From: Betaproteobacteria bacterium RIFCSPLOWO2_02_FULL_68_150
GTDB taxonomy: Bacteria > Pseudomonadota > Gammaproteobacteria > Burkholderiales > SG8-39
Length of the DNA stretch: 8,592 bases
NCBI GenBank assembly: GCA_001771975.1
Contig: MERE01000161.1
Coordinates: 1-8,592 of the forward strand
Reading direction: 5' to 3'
In this document: positions 1 through 7,131 of the stretch, piece by piece
Layout: every line of letters begins with the position of its first letter
Numbering within the stretch: the first letter of the stretch is position 1
Program-made: the position numbers and the translations under genes
The notes under the pieces: generated by a model
What the model was told of the DNA's origin: nothing
The model's input: the letters and a program-made list of their open reading frames with translations, nothing else
Database searches by the model: none

Positions 1-2852
1 AGGCGCACCTGTCCGGCGGCGAGCAGCGCCTCGACCCGGTTCAGGCCATCGCGCTGGCCGCGGTTGGCGAAATCCACCAGCAGGATCGCGTTCTTGGTCA
101 CCAGGCCCATCAGGAACACGATGCCGATCATGGAAAAGATGTTGAGCGTGGTGCCGGTGACGAGCAGCGCCAGCATCACCCCGACGGCGGACAGTGGCAG
201 CGACGCCATGATCGCCACCGGCTGCAGGAAACTGCCGAACTGGGAAGCGAGCACGAGGTAGATGAAGATCACGGCGAGCGCCAGCGCGCCGACGATGGCC
301 GCGTTGATCTCCTGCTGGTCCTGGATCTGCCCGCCGACGTCGAAGCGCAGCCCCGGCGGCAGCGGGTAGGCGCGCACCAGTTCCTGCACCTCCTTGCCGG
401 CGTCGCCGCTCGGCCGCCCCTCGACGTTGGCCCACAGCGCGATGCGGCGCTGCAGGTCCTGGCGCCGGATGTTCTCCGGGTTGACCGTGCGCTCGATGAT
501 CGCCACCGACCTGAGCGGGATCACTTCGGAGGTGCCGTCGGGCAGCGGCCGCCCGGTGGCGATGTTGAGGCCGGCGATGTCGTCGAGCATGGTGCGGCTC
601 GCGCGCGGCAGCTGGGTGATGACCTCGTAGTTCTGCCCGTCGGGCGCGAGCCAGTAGCCCGAGTTCTCGCCGCCCACCAGGGCGCGCAGCATGGTGCCGA
701 GCTGCGCGTGCGTGAGGCCGTACTCCGCGGCCAGCTCCGGCCGCAGCCGCACCGAAAGCGCGGGCGTGCCTTCCTTGTGCGACACCTCGATGTCGGTGAC
801 GCCGCGGATCGCCTGCACCTTCTGCCGGACGTCGGCGATGACGCGCTGCATCTCGGCGTCGTTGTTGCCGAGCAGCGCGACGTAGATCGGTCCGCCCCAG
901 CCGACGCGCGTCTCGACGCCCGGGACGCTCGCCAGCCGCCTGCGGATCGCCTGCTCGAGCTGCTTCTGCGACAGCGCGCGCTCGCTGCGCGGCGTGAGCT
1001 TCAGGTTGATGCGCGCGGTGTTCTTGCCGCCCTCGGCGCCGACGCTGGTGTCGATGACCTCGATCTCGCGGAATTCGCGCAGCACCTGCTCGACGCGCCG
1101 CACGCGCTCGTCGGAGTATTCCAGGCTCGAACCCACTGGCAGGGTCAGGCGCAGGCTGGTGAAGCTTTCGTCCGCCTCCGGCATCATCTCGGTGCCGACC
1201 AGGCCGGCGATGGGGACGCTGGCGCCGAGACTCGCCAGCGCGATCGCCAGCGCGCTCTTGCGGTGCGCCAGCGCCAGCCGCAGCAGCGCGTCGTAGAGCG
1301 CGTGCACGCCGTCCATCAGGCGCTCGAATGCCCTGAGGACCGGCCCCACCCCCGGCAGCCCGCGCGCGCCCTCGGGCGGATCGCGCCAGACCGCCGAGAG
1401 CATCGGATCGAGCGTGAAGCTCACGAACAGCGACACCATCACCGCGGCCGCCACGGTGATGCCGAACGGGTAGAAGAACTTGCCGATGATGCCGCTCATG
1501 AACGCGATCGGCACGAACACGGCGACGATCGAGAAGGTCGTGGCGAGCACCGCGAGTCCGATCTCTTCGGTGCCCTCGCGCGCCGCCGCGTAATGGCCCT
1601 TGCCCATGTTGATGTGGCGCACGATGTTCTCGCGCACCACGATGGCGTCGTCGATCAGCAGGCCGATGCACAGGCTCAACGCCATCAGCGTCATGTAGTT
1701 GAGCGTGAAGCCGAAGGCGTAGAGTGCGATGAACGTCGCGATCACCGAGATCGGCAGCGTCAGCCCCGTGATCACCGTGCTGCGCCACGAGCCGAGGAAC
1801 AGGAACACGATCAGCACCGTGAGCAGCGCGCCCTCGACGATCGTGATCTTGACGTTGTCCGCGGCCCGCTCGACAAAATCCGAAGTCGCGCGCAGCAGGC
1901 GCAATTCGGCGCCACCCGGCAATTGCTTGCGCACGGTCTCGGCCGCGACCCTGAGGTTGCGGCCGACCTCGACAATGTTGGCGTCCTGCGCCTTGAAGAC
2001 CTGGAAGCCGATCGCCGGGCTGCCGTTGATGCGCGCGATCGACGTGCGCTCGCGCTCGGTGTCGGCGACCTCGGCGATCTGCGCCAGCAGGATCGGCACC
2101 CCGCTCTTGCGCGCCACGATGATCCGGCCGAAGTCCTGCGGCGCGGCGATGCGCCCGTCGACACGCACGATCGCCTCCGCAGTGTCGTTCGCGATGGAGC
2201 CAACGGGAACGCTGACGTTGGCGTTGCGCAACGCGCTCACCACCTGCTCCACCGTCAGCCCCACGGCCGTCAGGCGCACGGGGTCGACGCGCACCTGGAT
2301 CTGGCGTGTTACCGTTCCGCTCAGCGCCACCCGGCCAACGCCGTTGACGCGTTCCAGGCCCTTCTGCACCACCTGTTCGGCGAGCGTGGTCAGCTCGCGC
2401 TGCGTCAAGCCGTCGCCCCGCAACGCATAGAAGGCCACCGGCTCGGCGTTCTCGTCGCCGCCGCGCTGCACCACGGGATCCTTCACCTCCCGCGGAAAGG
2501 ATGCGCGAATCTGCGCCACCTTGTCGCGCACCTCCTGCAGCACGCGGTCCTGGTCGACCTCCAGCCGGAACTCGGTCCAGGTATAGCTCACGCCCTCGTA
2601 CGAGGCCGACAGCAGGCGCTTCACGCCGGCCACGGTGTTGATCGCATTCTCGATCGGTTTGGCGATGTCGTTTTCGACCTGCTCGGGCGAGGCGCCCGGG
2701 TAGTCGACGCGCACGAAAACGAACGGCGGGCGCACGTCCGGCATGGCCTCGACGCGCAGCCGCTGGTAGGAAAAGATCCCGAGCACCGTGAGTGCGACCA
2801 TCACCATGGTGGCGAACACCGGGTGGTTGATGGCGACGCGCGTCATCCACAT
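1..2852 (-). CDS. RND multidrug efflux permease (HAE1/AcrB type), C-terminus cut off by window edge
   Basis: Inner-membrane proton-driven pump subunit that would export small hydrophobic or toxic compounds through an adaptor and an outer-membrane channel. About 950 residues are present; AcrB-family proteins run to about 1030-1050, so roughly the last 80 are outside the window. Seen: N-terminal TM1 (about residues 10-28) starting with the family-typical NHPVFA; porter-domain motif YPGASPEQVE (51-60); TM4 with GLLIDDAIVVRENIVRH, where D401/D402 match the AcrB proton-relay Asp407/408; and TM10 with GLVTKNAILLVDFANR, where K920 matches AcrB Lys940. The DDAIVV signature points to the drug-efflux (HAE1) branch rather than the heavy-metal (HME) branch. 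I chose ATG at 2852 because an AGGGGGGG stretch lies 8 nt upstream; ATG at 2846 is the alternative. It follows the adaptor gene by 14 nt, so one operon is likely. Substrate cannot be told from sequence. Confidence 0.96.
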   Translation of the reverse strand, partial: MWMTRVAINHPVFATMVMVALTVLGIFSYQRLRVEAMPDVRPPFVFVRVDYPGASPEQVENDIAKPIENAINTVAGVKRLLSASYEGVSYTWTEFRLEVDQDRVLQEVRDKVAQIRASFPREVKDPVVQRGGDENAEPVAFYALRGDGLTQRELTTLAEQVVQKGLERVNGVGRVALSGTVTRQIQVRVDPVRLTAVGLTVEQVVSALRNANVSVPVGSIANDTAEAIVRVDGRIAAPQDFGRIIVARKSGVPILLAQIAEVADTERERTSIARINGSPAIGFQVFKAQDANIVEVGRNLRVAAETVRKQLPGGAELRLLRATSDFVERAADNVKITIVEGALLTVLIVFLFLGSWRSTVITGLTLPISVIATFIALYAFGFTLNYMTLMALSLCIGLLIDDAIVVRENIVRHINMGKGHYAAAREGTEEIGLAVLATTFSIVAVFVPIAFMSGIIGKFFYPFGITVAAAVMVSLFVSFTLDPMLSAVWRDPPEGARGLPGVGPVLRAFERLMDGVHALYDALLRLALAHRKSALAIALASLGASVPIAGLVGTEMMPEADESFTSLRLTLPVGSSLEYSDERVRRVEQVLREFREIEVIDTSVGAEGGKNTARINLKLTPRSERALSQKQLEQAIRRRLASVPGVETRVGWGGPIYVALLGNNDAEMQRVIADVRQKVQAIRGVTDIEVSHKEGTPALSVRLRPELAAEYGLTHAQLGTMLRALVGGENSGYWLAPDGQNYEVITQLPRASRTMLDDIAGLNIATGRPLPDGTSEVIPLRSVAIIERTVNPENIRRQDLQRRIALWANVEGRPSGDAGKEVQELVRAYPLPPGLRFDVGGQIQDQQEINAAIVGALALAVIFIYLVLASQFGSFLQPVAIMASLPLSAVGVMLALLVTGTTLNIFSMIGIVFLMGLVTKNAILLVDFANRGQRDGLNRVEALLAAGQVR

Positions 2853-2860
2853 GGCGTGCG

Positions 2861-2868
2861 CCCCCCCT
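2861..2868 (-). promoter_or_regulatory. Ribosome binding site of the RND permease
   Basis: On the minus strand AGGGGGGG ends 8 nt before ATG 2852. It overlaps the TAG stop codon of the adaptor gene (2869-2867), which suggests that ribosomes finishing the adaptor can re-initiate on the permease (inference). Confidence 0.6.
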
Positions 2869-4048
2869 AGTTGGTCGCGGCGGCGGGTTTGGGCGCTTCG
2901 CGCTCCGCGACCGCCGCACCCGCCTGCGCGCCCGCCAGCCGGGCGGACAGTCCGTCCTGGAGATTGTCGAACTTGGTCGCGAGCACCAGCTCGCGGGCCT
3001 TCAGGCCAGAAGTGATTTCGACACGCTGCGCGCGCTCATCGCGCGCCCCCGCGACCACGTTGCGGCGCAGAAGCTTGCCGCCGTCCAGCACCCAGACGTG
3101 GTGCTGGCCATGGTCGCCGCGCAGCGCCGACAGCGGCAGGGTCGGAGTTTCATGCTGCTGCGCCCGGCTCAGATGGACGCGCGCGAACATCCCGGTCCTG
3201 AGCAGCGCCTCGTCGTTGCGCAGCGCGACGTACACGTTGATGGTGCGGGTGCCCGGCTCGGCGCTCGGATTGATGCGCTCGACGCGCCCGGCGAACTTGC
3301 GCTCCGGCAGGCCCTCGACGTCGACCCCGGCCGGCATGCCGGCCTGGATGCCCGCGATGTCGCCGACCGAGGCCTGGGCCTGCACCTCGAGCTGCGACAG
3401 ATCCACGATTGCGACCAGCGGCGCGTCGAAGCCCACCTTTTCGCCCGGCTGCACGTGGCGCTTGGCGACGATGCCCGGGATCGGCGAGCGCACCACGGCG
3501 TAATTCAGCTGGAGCTGGCTCTGCTCCAGCTGCGCCTGCGCCATGGCGACTGCGGCGAGCTGGGCCTGATGCGCGCTGTCCGCAGCGTCGAACGCGTTTT
3601 GCGAGATGAAGTTCTGCTTCACCAGCTTGGCGTTGGTCTGGCGCGTGCGTTCGGTGGTACTCAACTGCGCACGTGCCGAGTCGAGCGCCGCGGCGCGCTC
3701 GGCCAGCTGGGCGCGCATCGGCGCCGTGTCGAATTCCGCCACCACCTGTCCCGTCGCGACGCGCTCGCCCTCGCGCACCAGCACGCGCTTCACTTCCGCC
3801 GCCAATTTCGCCCGCACGGTGGCCTGGGAGACCGCTTGCACCGTGCCCGGCACCACCCATTGCACCGCAATCCGGTGCGGCTGCAGCTGCACCACGTCGC
3901 GCTGCGTGAATTCGAGCGGCGGGCGTTCGGTTTTCTTGGCGGCATCCGTCTCGGCCTTGCGCCGGGCAGCCGCGAAGGCCGCGACGCCGATGACCACCGC
4001 GAGCCCCGCCACGCCCAGCACGGTCCACCACCTCCCCCGATTCGTCAT
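2867..4048 (-). CDS. Efflux RND transporter periplasmic adaptor subunit (HlyD/AcrA family)
   Basis: Membrane fusion protein that links an RND pump to an outer-membrane channel. Of 393 residues, 8-28 form a single N-terminal membrane segment with no lipobox cysteine, so it is probably held by an uncleaved anchor rather than a lipid. Domains in order: first half of the barrel-sandwich (lipoyl-like) domain (about 68-105, with VRAKLAAEVKRVLVREGERV); a helical hairpin rich in Ala, Gln and Leu (about 112-182); second lipoyl half (about 187-225, with SPIPGIVAKRHVQPGEKV); beta-barrel (about 225-295, with the usual GMFARVHL); and a membrane-proximal domain (about 300-370). The length is normal for the family. 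The reading frame can be opened at TTG 4054, but ATG 4048 is preferred because AAGGGG (4062-4057) lies 8 nt before it and only 2 nt before the TTG. It is the first gene of the efflux operon. Confidence 0.95.
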   Translation of the reverse strand: MTNRGRWWTVLGVAGLAVVIGVAAFAAARRKAETDAAKKTERPPLEFTQRDVVQLQPHRIAVQWVVPGTVQAVSQATVRAKLAAEVKRVLVREGERVATGQVVAEFDTAPMRAQLAERAAALDSARAQLSTTERTRQTNAKLVKQNFISQNAFDAADSAHQAQLAAVAMAQAQLEQSQLQLNYAVVRSPIPGIVAKRHVQPGEKVGFDAPLVAIVDLSQLEVQAQASVGDIAGIQAGMPAGVDVEGLPERKFAGRVERINPSAEPGTRTINVYVALRNDEALLRTGMFARVHLSRAQQHETPTLPLSALRGDHGQHHVWVLDGGKLLRRNVVAGARDERAQRVEITSGLKARELVLATKFDNLQDGLSARLAGAQAGAAVAEREAPKPAAATN

Positions 4049-4056
4049 CCCCAAGG

Positions 4057-4062
4057 CCCCTT
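4057..4062 (-). promoter_or_regulatory. Ribosome binding site deciding the adaptor start
   Basis: AAGGGG on the minus strand sits 8 nt before ATG 4048, a standard spacing, but only 2 nt before the in-frame TTG at 4054. This argues for the shorter 393-residue protein. Confidence 0.6.
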
Positions 4063-4076
4063 TTGAGCAGGGCGCG

Positions 4077-4106
4077 ATTATCCCCCCGGGGACGCCAGGC
4101 TGTCGC
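4077..4106 (-). promoter_or_regulatory. Candidate sigma70 promoter of the efflux operon
   Basis: On the minus strand a -10-like GATAAT (4082-4077, 5 of 6 to consensus) is preceded, at 18 nt, by a -35-like GCGACA (4106-4101, 4 of 6). Transcription would begin near 4070, giving a leader of about 20 nt that carries the AAGGGG ribosome site. The spacer contains a CCCCGGGG palindrome (4084-4091) that could be part of an operator, but no regulator gene is visible to support this. Prediction by eye only. Confidence 0.4.
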
Positions 4107-4175
4107 CGCCGATGCGACGGACCCGCGCGGGCGCGCGACGAAACGCTGCCCCACCCGACGAACCGCAGCCCGGAC

Positions 4176-4205
4176 TTCCCGCATCCGCCCGGTTGCTGCT
4201 ATAAC
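4176..4205 (+). promoter_or_regulatory. Candidate promoter of the EF-G-like gene
   Basis: A TATAAC -10-like element (4200-4205, 5 of 6 to consensus) stands out in an otherwise GC-rich intergenic stretch. The best -35 partner is a poor TTCCCG (4176-4181, 18 nt spacer, 3 of 6). The start point would be near 4212, with a leader of about 44 nt. It is divergent from the efflux promoter; the two -10 elements are about 120 bp apart. Confidence 0.4.
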
Positions 4206-4243
4206 GCTCCCCGAGAGCGCCGCAGACGCCCGCTTCCATTCCC

Positions 4244-4248
4244 GGAGA
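4244..4248 (+). promoter_or_regulatory. Ribosome binding site of the EF-G-like gene
   Basis: GGAGA lies 7 nt before the GTG at 4256, which supports GTG as the start codon. No in-frame ATG exists close by. Confidence 0.6.
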
Positions 4249-4255
4249 GACCATC

Positions 4256-6307
4256 GTGGACAAGCATTCCAGCGAAAAAATCAGGACTATTGCGCTCGTC
4301 GGCCAGTCGGGGTCTGGCAAGACCACCCTGGTCGAGGCGCTGCTCGCGCGGGCGGGGGCGATCCCCGCCGCGGGCAGCGTCGAGCGCGGCACTACCGTGT
4401 GCGATTACACGCCGCTGGAGAAGTCGCTGCAGCACTCGCTCAAGCTCGCCGTGGCGAGCTTCGAAACCGACGGCCACCGCATCCATCTGCTGGACACGCC
4501 GGGCTACCCCGATTTTCTCGGCCATAGCCTGCCCGCGCTCGCCGCCGTCGAGACCGCCGCCATCGTGATCAACGCGCAGAACGGCCTGGAAATGATGACC
4601 GGCCGCTTCATGCACTGGGCGGCGAAACGCGGCCTCGACCGGCTGCTGATCGTCAACAAAATCGACGCCGAGAACGTGAACCTGCCGGTGCTGCTGGAGA
4701 AAATCCAGGCCGCCTTCGGCAAGGAATGCCTGCCGCTCAACCTGCCCGCGGCGGGCGCGAGCAAAGTGTCCGACTGCTTCTTCGCTCCGGCCGGCGAGGC
4801 CGATTTCTCGTCGGTCGAGCAGGCGCACCGCAACCTCGTCGAACAGGTGGTCGAGGTGGACGAGAAGCTGATGGAGCTGTATCTCGAACAGGGCGAGGTT
4901 TCTCCCGAGCAGCTGCACGACCCGCTCGAGCGCGCGCTGCGCGAAGGGCACCTGATCCCGGTGGTGTTCACCTCGGCGCGCAGCGGCGCGGGGGTCGCCG
5001 AACTGCTCGACGTGATCGTGAAACTGCTGCCCAACCCCGCCGAGGGCAATCCGCCGGTCTACGTCAACGTCGCCGCCGACGGCAGCGGCAGCACCGAGCT
5101 CACCGCCTTGCCGGATCCCGCCAGGCACGCGCTGGCACACGTCATCAAGGTGGAGATCGATCCGTACATCGGCCGCGTCGCGGTGTTCCGCGTGCACCAG
5201 GGACGCCTCACCCCCGGCTCGCAGCTCTACATCGGCGAAGGCCGCAAGCCGATCAAGGCCGGGCACCTCTACCAGCTGCGCGGCAAGACGCAGGTCGAGA
5301 TCAACGAGGCCCTGCCCGGCGACATCTGCGCCATTGCCAAGATCGACGACATCCGCTTCGATCACATCCTGCACGACTCGCCGGAGGACGCGCACATCCA
5401 CGCCAAGCCGCTCGAGCTGCCGACCTCGGTGTTCGGGCTCGCGGTACAGCCGAAGAAACGCGGCGACGAGCAGCGTCTCTCGGACGCGCTGCACAAGATC
5501 GCGGCCGAGGATCCGTGTTTCCGCATCGAGCACGTCGCGCAGGCCAACGAGACGGTGCTGCGCGGCCTGGGCGAGATGCACCTCAAGACGGTGATCGACA
5601 AGATGGCGACCCAGTACAAACTCGAACTGGACACGCGGCCGCCGAGCATCCCGTTCCGCGAAACGATCGCGGCCAAGGCCGAAGGCCACAGCCGCCACAA
5701 GAAGCAGACCGGCGGCGCCGGGCAGTTCGGCGAAGTGTTCCTGCGCATCGAGCCGCTGCCGCGCGGCACGGGCTTCGAGTTCGTCGACAGCGTCAAGGGC
5801 GGCGCGATTCCCAACCAGTTCATTCCTTCGGTCGAGAAGGGCGTGCGCGGCGTGCTCGAGTCCGGCTTCCTCGCCGGTTTTCCGCTCCAGGACGTGCGCG
5901 TCATCGTCTACGACGGCAAGAGCCATACGGTCGATTCCAAGGACGTCGCCTTCGCGTCGGCCGGACGCAAGGCGTTCCTCGACGCCCTCGGCAAAGCGCG
6001 CCCGATCGTGCTCGAGCCGATCGTCAACGTCGAGATCCTCGTGCCCGAGGAGCGCATGGGCGACATCGCGGGCGAGTTGTCGGGTCACCGCGGCCAGATC
6101 AAGGGCTCGGATTCGCCGCGCCCGGGAATGCTGCAGATCAACGCGCAGGCGCCGCTCTCGGAGCTGGAGCATTTTCCGGCGCGGCTGAAGTCGATGACCG
6201 CGGGCCACGGCTCGTATTCGCTCGAGTTCAGCCATTACGAAGTGGCGCCGCCGCTGCTGCAGCAAAAGCTGGTCGCCGCGCACAAGCCGAGCGCCGAAGA
6301 GGAGTAG
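4256..6307 (+). CDS. Elongation factor G-like GTPase (divergent EF-G paralogue)
   Basis: Translational-GTPase-family protein of 683 residues (canonical EF-G is about 700) with all five EF-G domains: GTPase 1-265, beta-barrel II about 266-380, III about 387-460, IV about 465-580, V about 583-665. Visible motifs: P-loop GQSGSGKTT (16-24), G3 DTPGYPDF (80-87), G4 NKID (134-137), G5-like SAR (240-242), domain IV HKKQTGGAGQFGEV (481-494), tip region YDGKSHTVDSKD (552-563), and domain V EPIVNVEILVPEERMGDIAG (587-606). It differs from housekeeping EF-G: the P-loop is not AHIDAGKTT, the RGITI switch I motif is replaced by a segment around LQHSL (58-62), and the G3 His is Tyr84. These traits fit the EF-G-like/EF-G2 group, whose role is poorly defined, so this is probably not the main translocase. 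It is not beside tufA/rpsG/rpsL as the housekeeping gene usually is. GTG start with a GGAGA site 7 nt upstream; the next gene follows after 1 nt. Confidence 0.93.
   Translation: MDKHSSEKIRTIALVGQSGSGKTTLVEALLARAGAIPAAGSVERGTTVCDYTPLEKSLQHSLKLAVASFETDGHRIHLLDTPGYPDFLGHSLPALAAVETAAIVINAQNGLEMMTGRFMHWAAKRGLDRLLIVNKIDAENVNLPVLLEKIQAAFGKECLPLNLPAAGASKVSDCFFAPAGEADFSSVEQAHRNLVEQVVEVDEKLMELYLEQGEVSPEQLHDPLERALREGHLIPVVFTSARSGAGVAELLDVIVKLLPNPAEGNPPVYVNVAADGSGSTELTALPDPARHALAHVIKVEIDPYIGRVAVFRVHQGRLTPGSQLYIGEGRKPIKAGHLYQLRGKTQVEINEALPGDICAIAKIDDIRFDHILHDSPEDAHIHAKPLELPTSVFGLAVQPKKRGDEQRLSDALHKIAAEDPCFRIEHVAQANETVLRGLGEMHLKTVIDKMATQYKLELDTRPPSIPFRETIAAKAEGHSRHKKQTGGAGQFGEVFLRIEPLPRGTGFEFVDSVKGGAIPNQFIPSVEKGVRGVLESGFLAGFPLQDVRVIVYDGKSHTVDSKDVAFASAGRKAFLDALGKARPIVLEPIVNVEILVPEERMGDIAGELSGHRGQIKGSDSPRPGMLQINAQAPLSELEHFPARLKSMTAGHGSYSLEFSHYEVAPPLLQQKLVAAHKPSAEEE
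6297..6304 (+). promoter_or_regulatory. Ribosome binding site inside the 3' end of the EF-G-like gene
   Basis: AAGAGGAG encodes the last acidic residues of the EF-G-like protein and ends 4 nt before the TTG at 6309. The spacing is a little short, but together with the adjacent stop codon it fits coupled translation. Confidence 0.5.
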
Positions 6308-6308
6308 C

Positions 6309-7022
6309 TTGTTCGTCGGTCACGCGGCGGTCGCTCTGGCGGCGAAGCCGCTCGCGCCGCGGGTTTCGCTCGGGCTGCTGTTCGTCGCCGCGTATTGGAT
6401 CGACATCGTTTGGCCGGTGCTGCTGCTGGCGGGCGTGGAGCGGGTCGAGATCAGGCCTGGCGACACGGCATTCACACCGCTTGCGTTCGTGCATTACCCG
6501 TGGACGCACAGCCTCACCGCGGCGCTGGTGTGGAGCGTCCTGTTCAGTGCAGCCTTTCTCAGGCTGGGTCGGCGTGCGGCTTTGGTGTTGGGTCTACTCG
6601 TCGCGAGCCACTGGTTTCTGGATGCACTGGTGCATCGGCCGGATCTGCCGCTGTGGCCGGGCAGTGCAGCGCTCATCGGTCTGGGCCTGTGGAATTCGAT
6701 CGCGGCAACGTTGCTGGTCGAAGGCGCGCTGTTCGCTGCAGGCGTCGCGATCTATGTGCGCCATGCGCCGGTGCGCGATGCCACGGGCGCGTTCGCGTTC
6801 TGGGCGCTGATCGGGTTCCTGGTTCTGGCCTATGTCGCGAACATCGTCGGTCCGCCGCCGCCGAGCGTCAGCACGATTGCTTATGCGGGTCTCGCGGGTG
6901 GTGCGCTCTTTGCGGCCTGGGCGTGGTGGGCCGACCGGCACCGGGGCAGCGTGAAGGCGCAAATGGGGGCCGTTATGTCTCTCTTGAGCTCACAGCTGCG
7001 AAATACTTGGCGGGACTCCTAA
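6309..7022 (+). CDS. Multi-pass membrane protein, YdjM/DUF457-like putative metal-dependent hydrolase
   Basis: 237-residue hydrophobic protein with about five or six membrane segments (roughly 21-42, 68-84, 89-106, 119-148, 161-180, 187-206). Conserved-looking polar residues sit in or beside the membrane: H5 in the MFVGH start, D32 in WIDIVWP, H67 in YPWTHS, and H101, D105, H109 and D112 in the SHWFLDALVHRPDLPL stretch. This His/Asp pattern resembles bacterial proteins annotated as membrane-bound metal-dependent hydrolases (PF04307 type); the real reaction is not known. The start is TTG at 6309, because the MFVGH start is family-like and no ATG or GTG is near. It is 1 nt behind the EF-G-like stop codon, so the two are probably co-transcribed. 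The last 25 residues (after DRHR at 209-212) look unlike the rest and may be a non-conserved tail. Confidence 0.8.
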   Translation: MFVGHAAVALAAKPLAPRVSLGLLFVAAYWIDIVWPVLLLAGVERVEIRPGDTAFTPLAFVHYPWTHSLTAALVWSVLFSAAFLRLGRRAALVLGLLVASHWFLDALVHRPDLPLWPGSAALIGLGLWNSIAATLLVEGALFAAGVAIYVRHAPVRDATGAFAFWALIGFLVLAYVANIVGPPPPSVSTIAYAGLAGGALFAAWAWWADRHRGSVKAQMGAVMSLLSSQLRNTWRDS

Positions 7023-7131
7023 ATGAGAGCTTGCGCCGTGTCTTTGGAATGCGTTAGCTTGGCAGGCGACTCAAGCGCGCGTAACGCTGGCGTGTCGGCA
7101 ATGAATGGGCGATAACGGAGGAGGTTGGACG
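7023..7131 (+). other. Intergenic region before the protease gene
   Basis: 109 nt with no strong promoter. The best -35-like element is TTGGCA (7059-7064, 5 of 6), but the hexamer 17 nt downstream, TAACGC, is a poor -10. An inverted repeat GCGTTA (7051-7056) / TAACGC (7082-7087) encloses 25 nt. There is no U-rich terminator after the membrane protein gene, so read-through into the protease gene is possible. Confidence 0.4.
7117..7124 (+). promoter_or_regulatory. Strong ribosome binding site deciding the protease start
   Basis: GGAGGAGG lies 7 nt before ATG 7132. The earlier in-frame ATG at 7105 is upstream of this site and has no comparable signal, so 7132 is the start. Confidence 0.85.

Noticed and set aside
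1..2852. Heavy-metal (CusA/CzcA-type) efflux pump
   Set aside because: TM4 carries the DDAIVV pair typical of the drug-efflux branch, not the DGAVVM-type motif of HME pumps.
708..2870. 720-codon open frame on the plus strand, opposite the RND permease
   Set aside because: Its protein is Arg/His/Asp/Ala-rich low-complexity text with no domain, as expected for the antisense of a GC-rich gene; the minus strand encodes a clear AcrB-type pump.
3098..4066. 322-codon plus-strand frame opposite the adaptor gene
   Set aside because: Antisense shadow rich in Arg, His, Leu and Ala; the minus strand shows full HlyD-family architecture.
4199..6283. 694-codon open frame on the minus strand, opposite the EF-G-like gene
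   Set aside because: Antisense shadow: composition is Arg/His/Asp/Ala-biased and the plus strand has unmistakable EF-G motifs.
4726..6810. 694-codon plus-strand frame overlapping the EF-G-like and membrane protein genes
   Set aside because: Arg/Ala/Gly-rich frame-shifted shadow that crosses the boundary between two real genes.
7051..7087. Integron attC-like pattern (GTTAGCT plus an inverted TAACGC)
   Set aside because: GTTAGCT does not fit the GTTRRRY core, the arms are only 6 bp, and no integrase or second site is present.
7023..7115. 30-codon ORF starting right after the membrane protein stop (ATG 7023, TAA 7113)
   Set aside because: No ribosome site of its own and no recognisable peptide; it ends just before the protease ribosome site, so a leader-peptide role is imaginable but unsupported.
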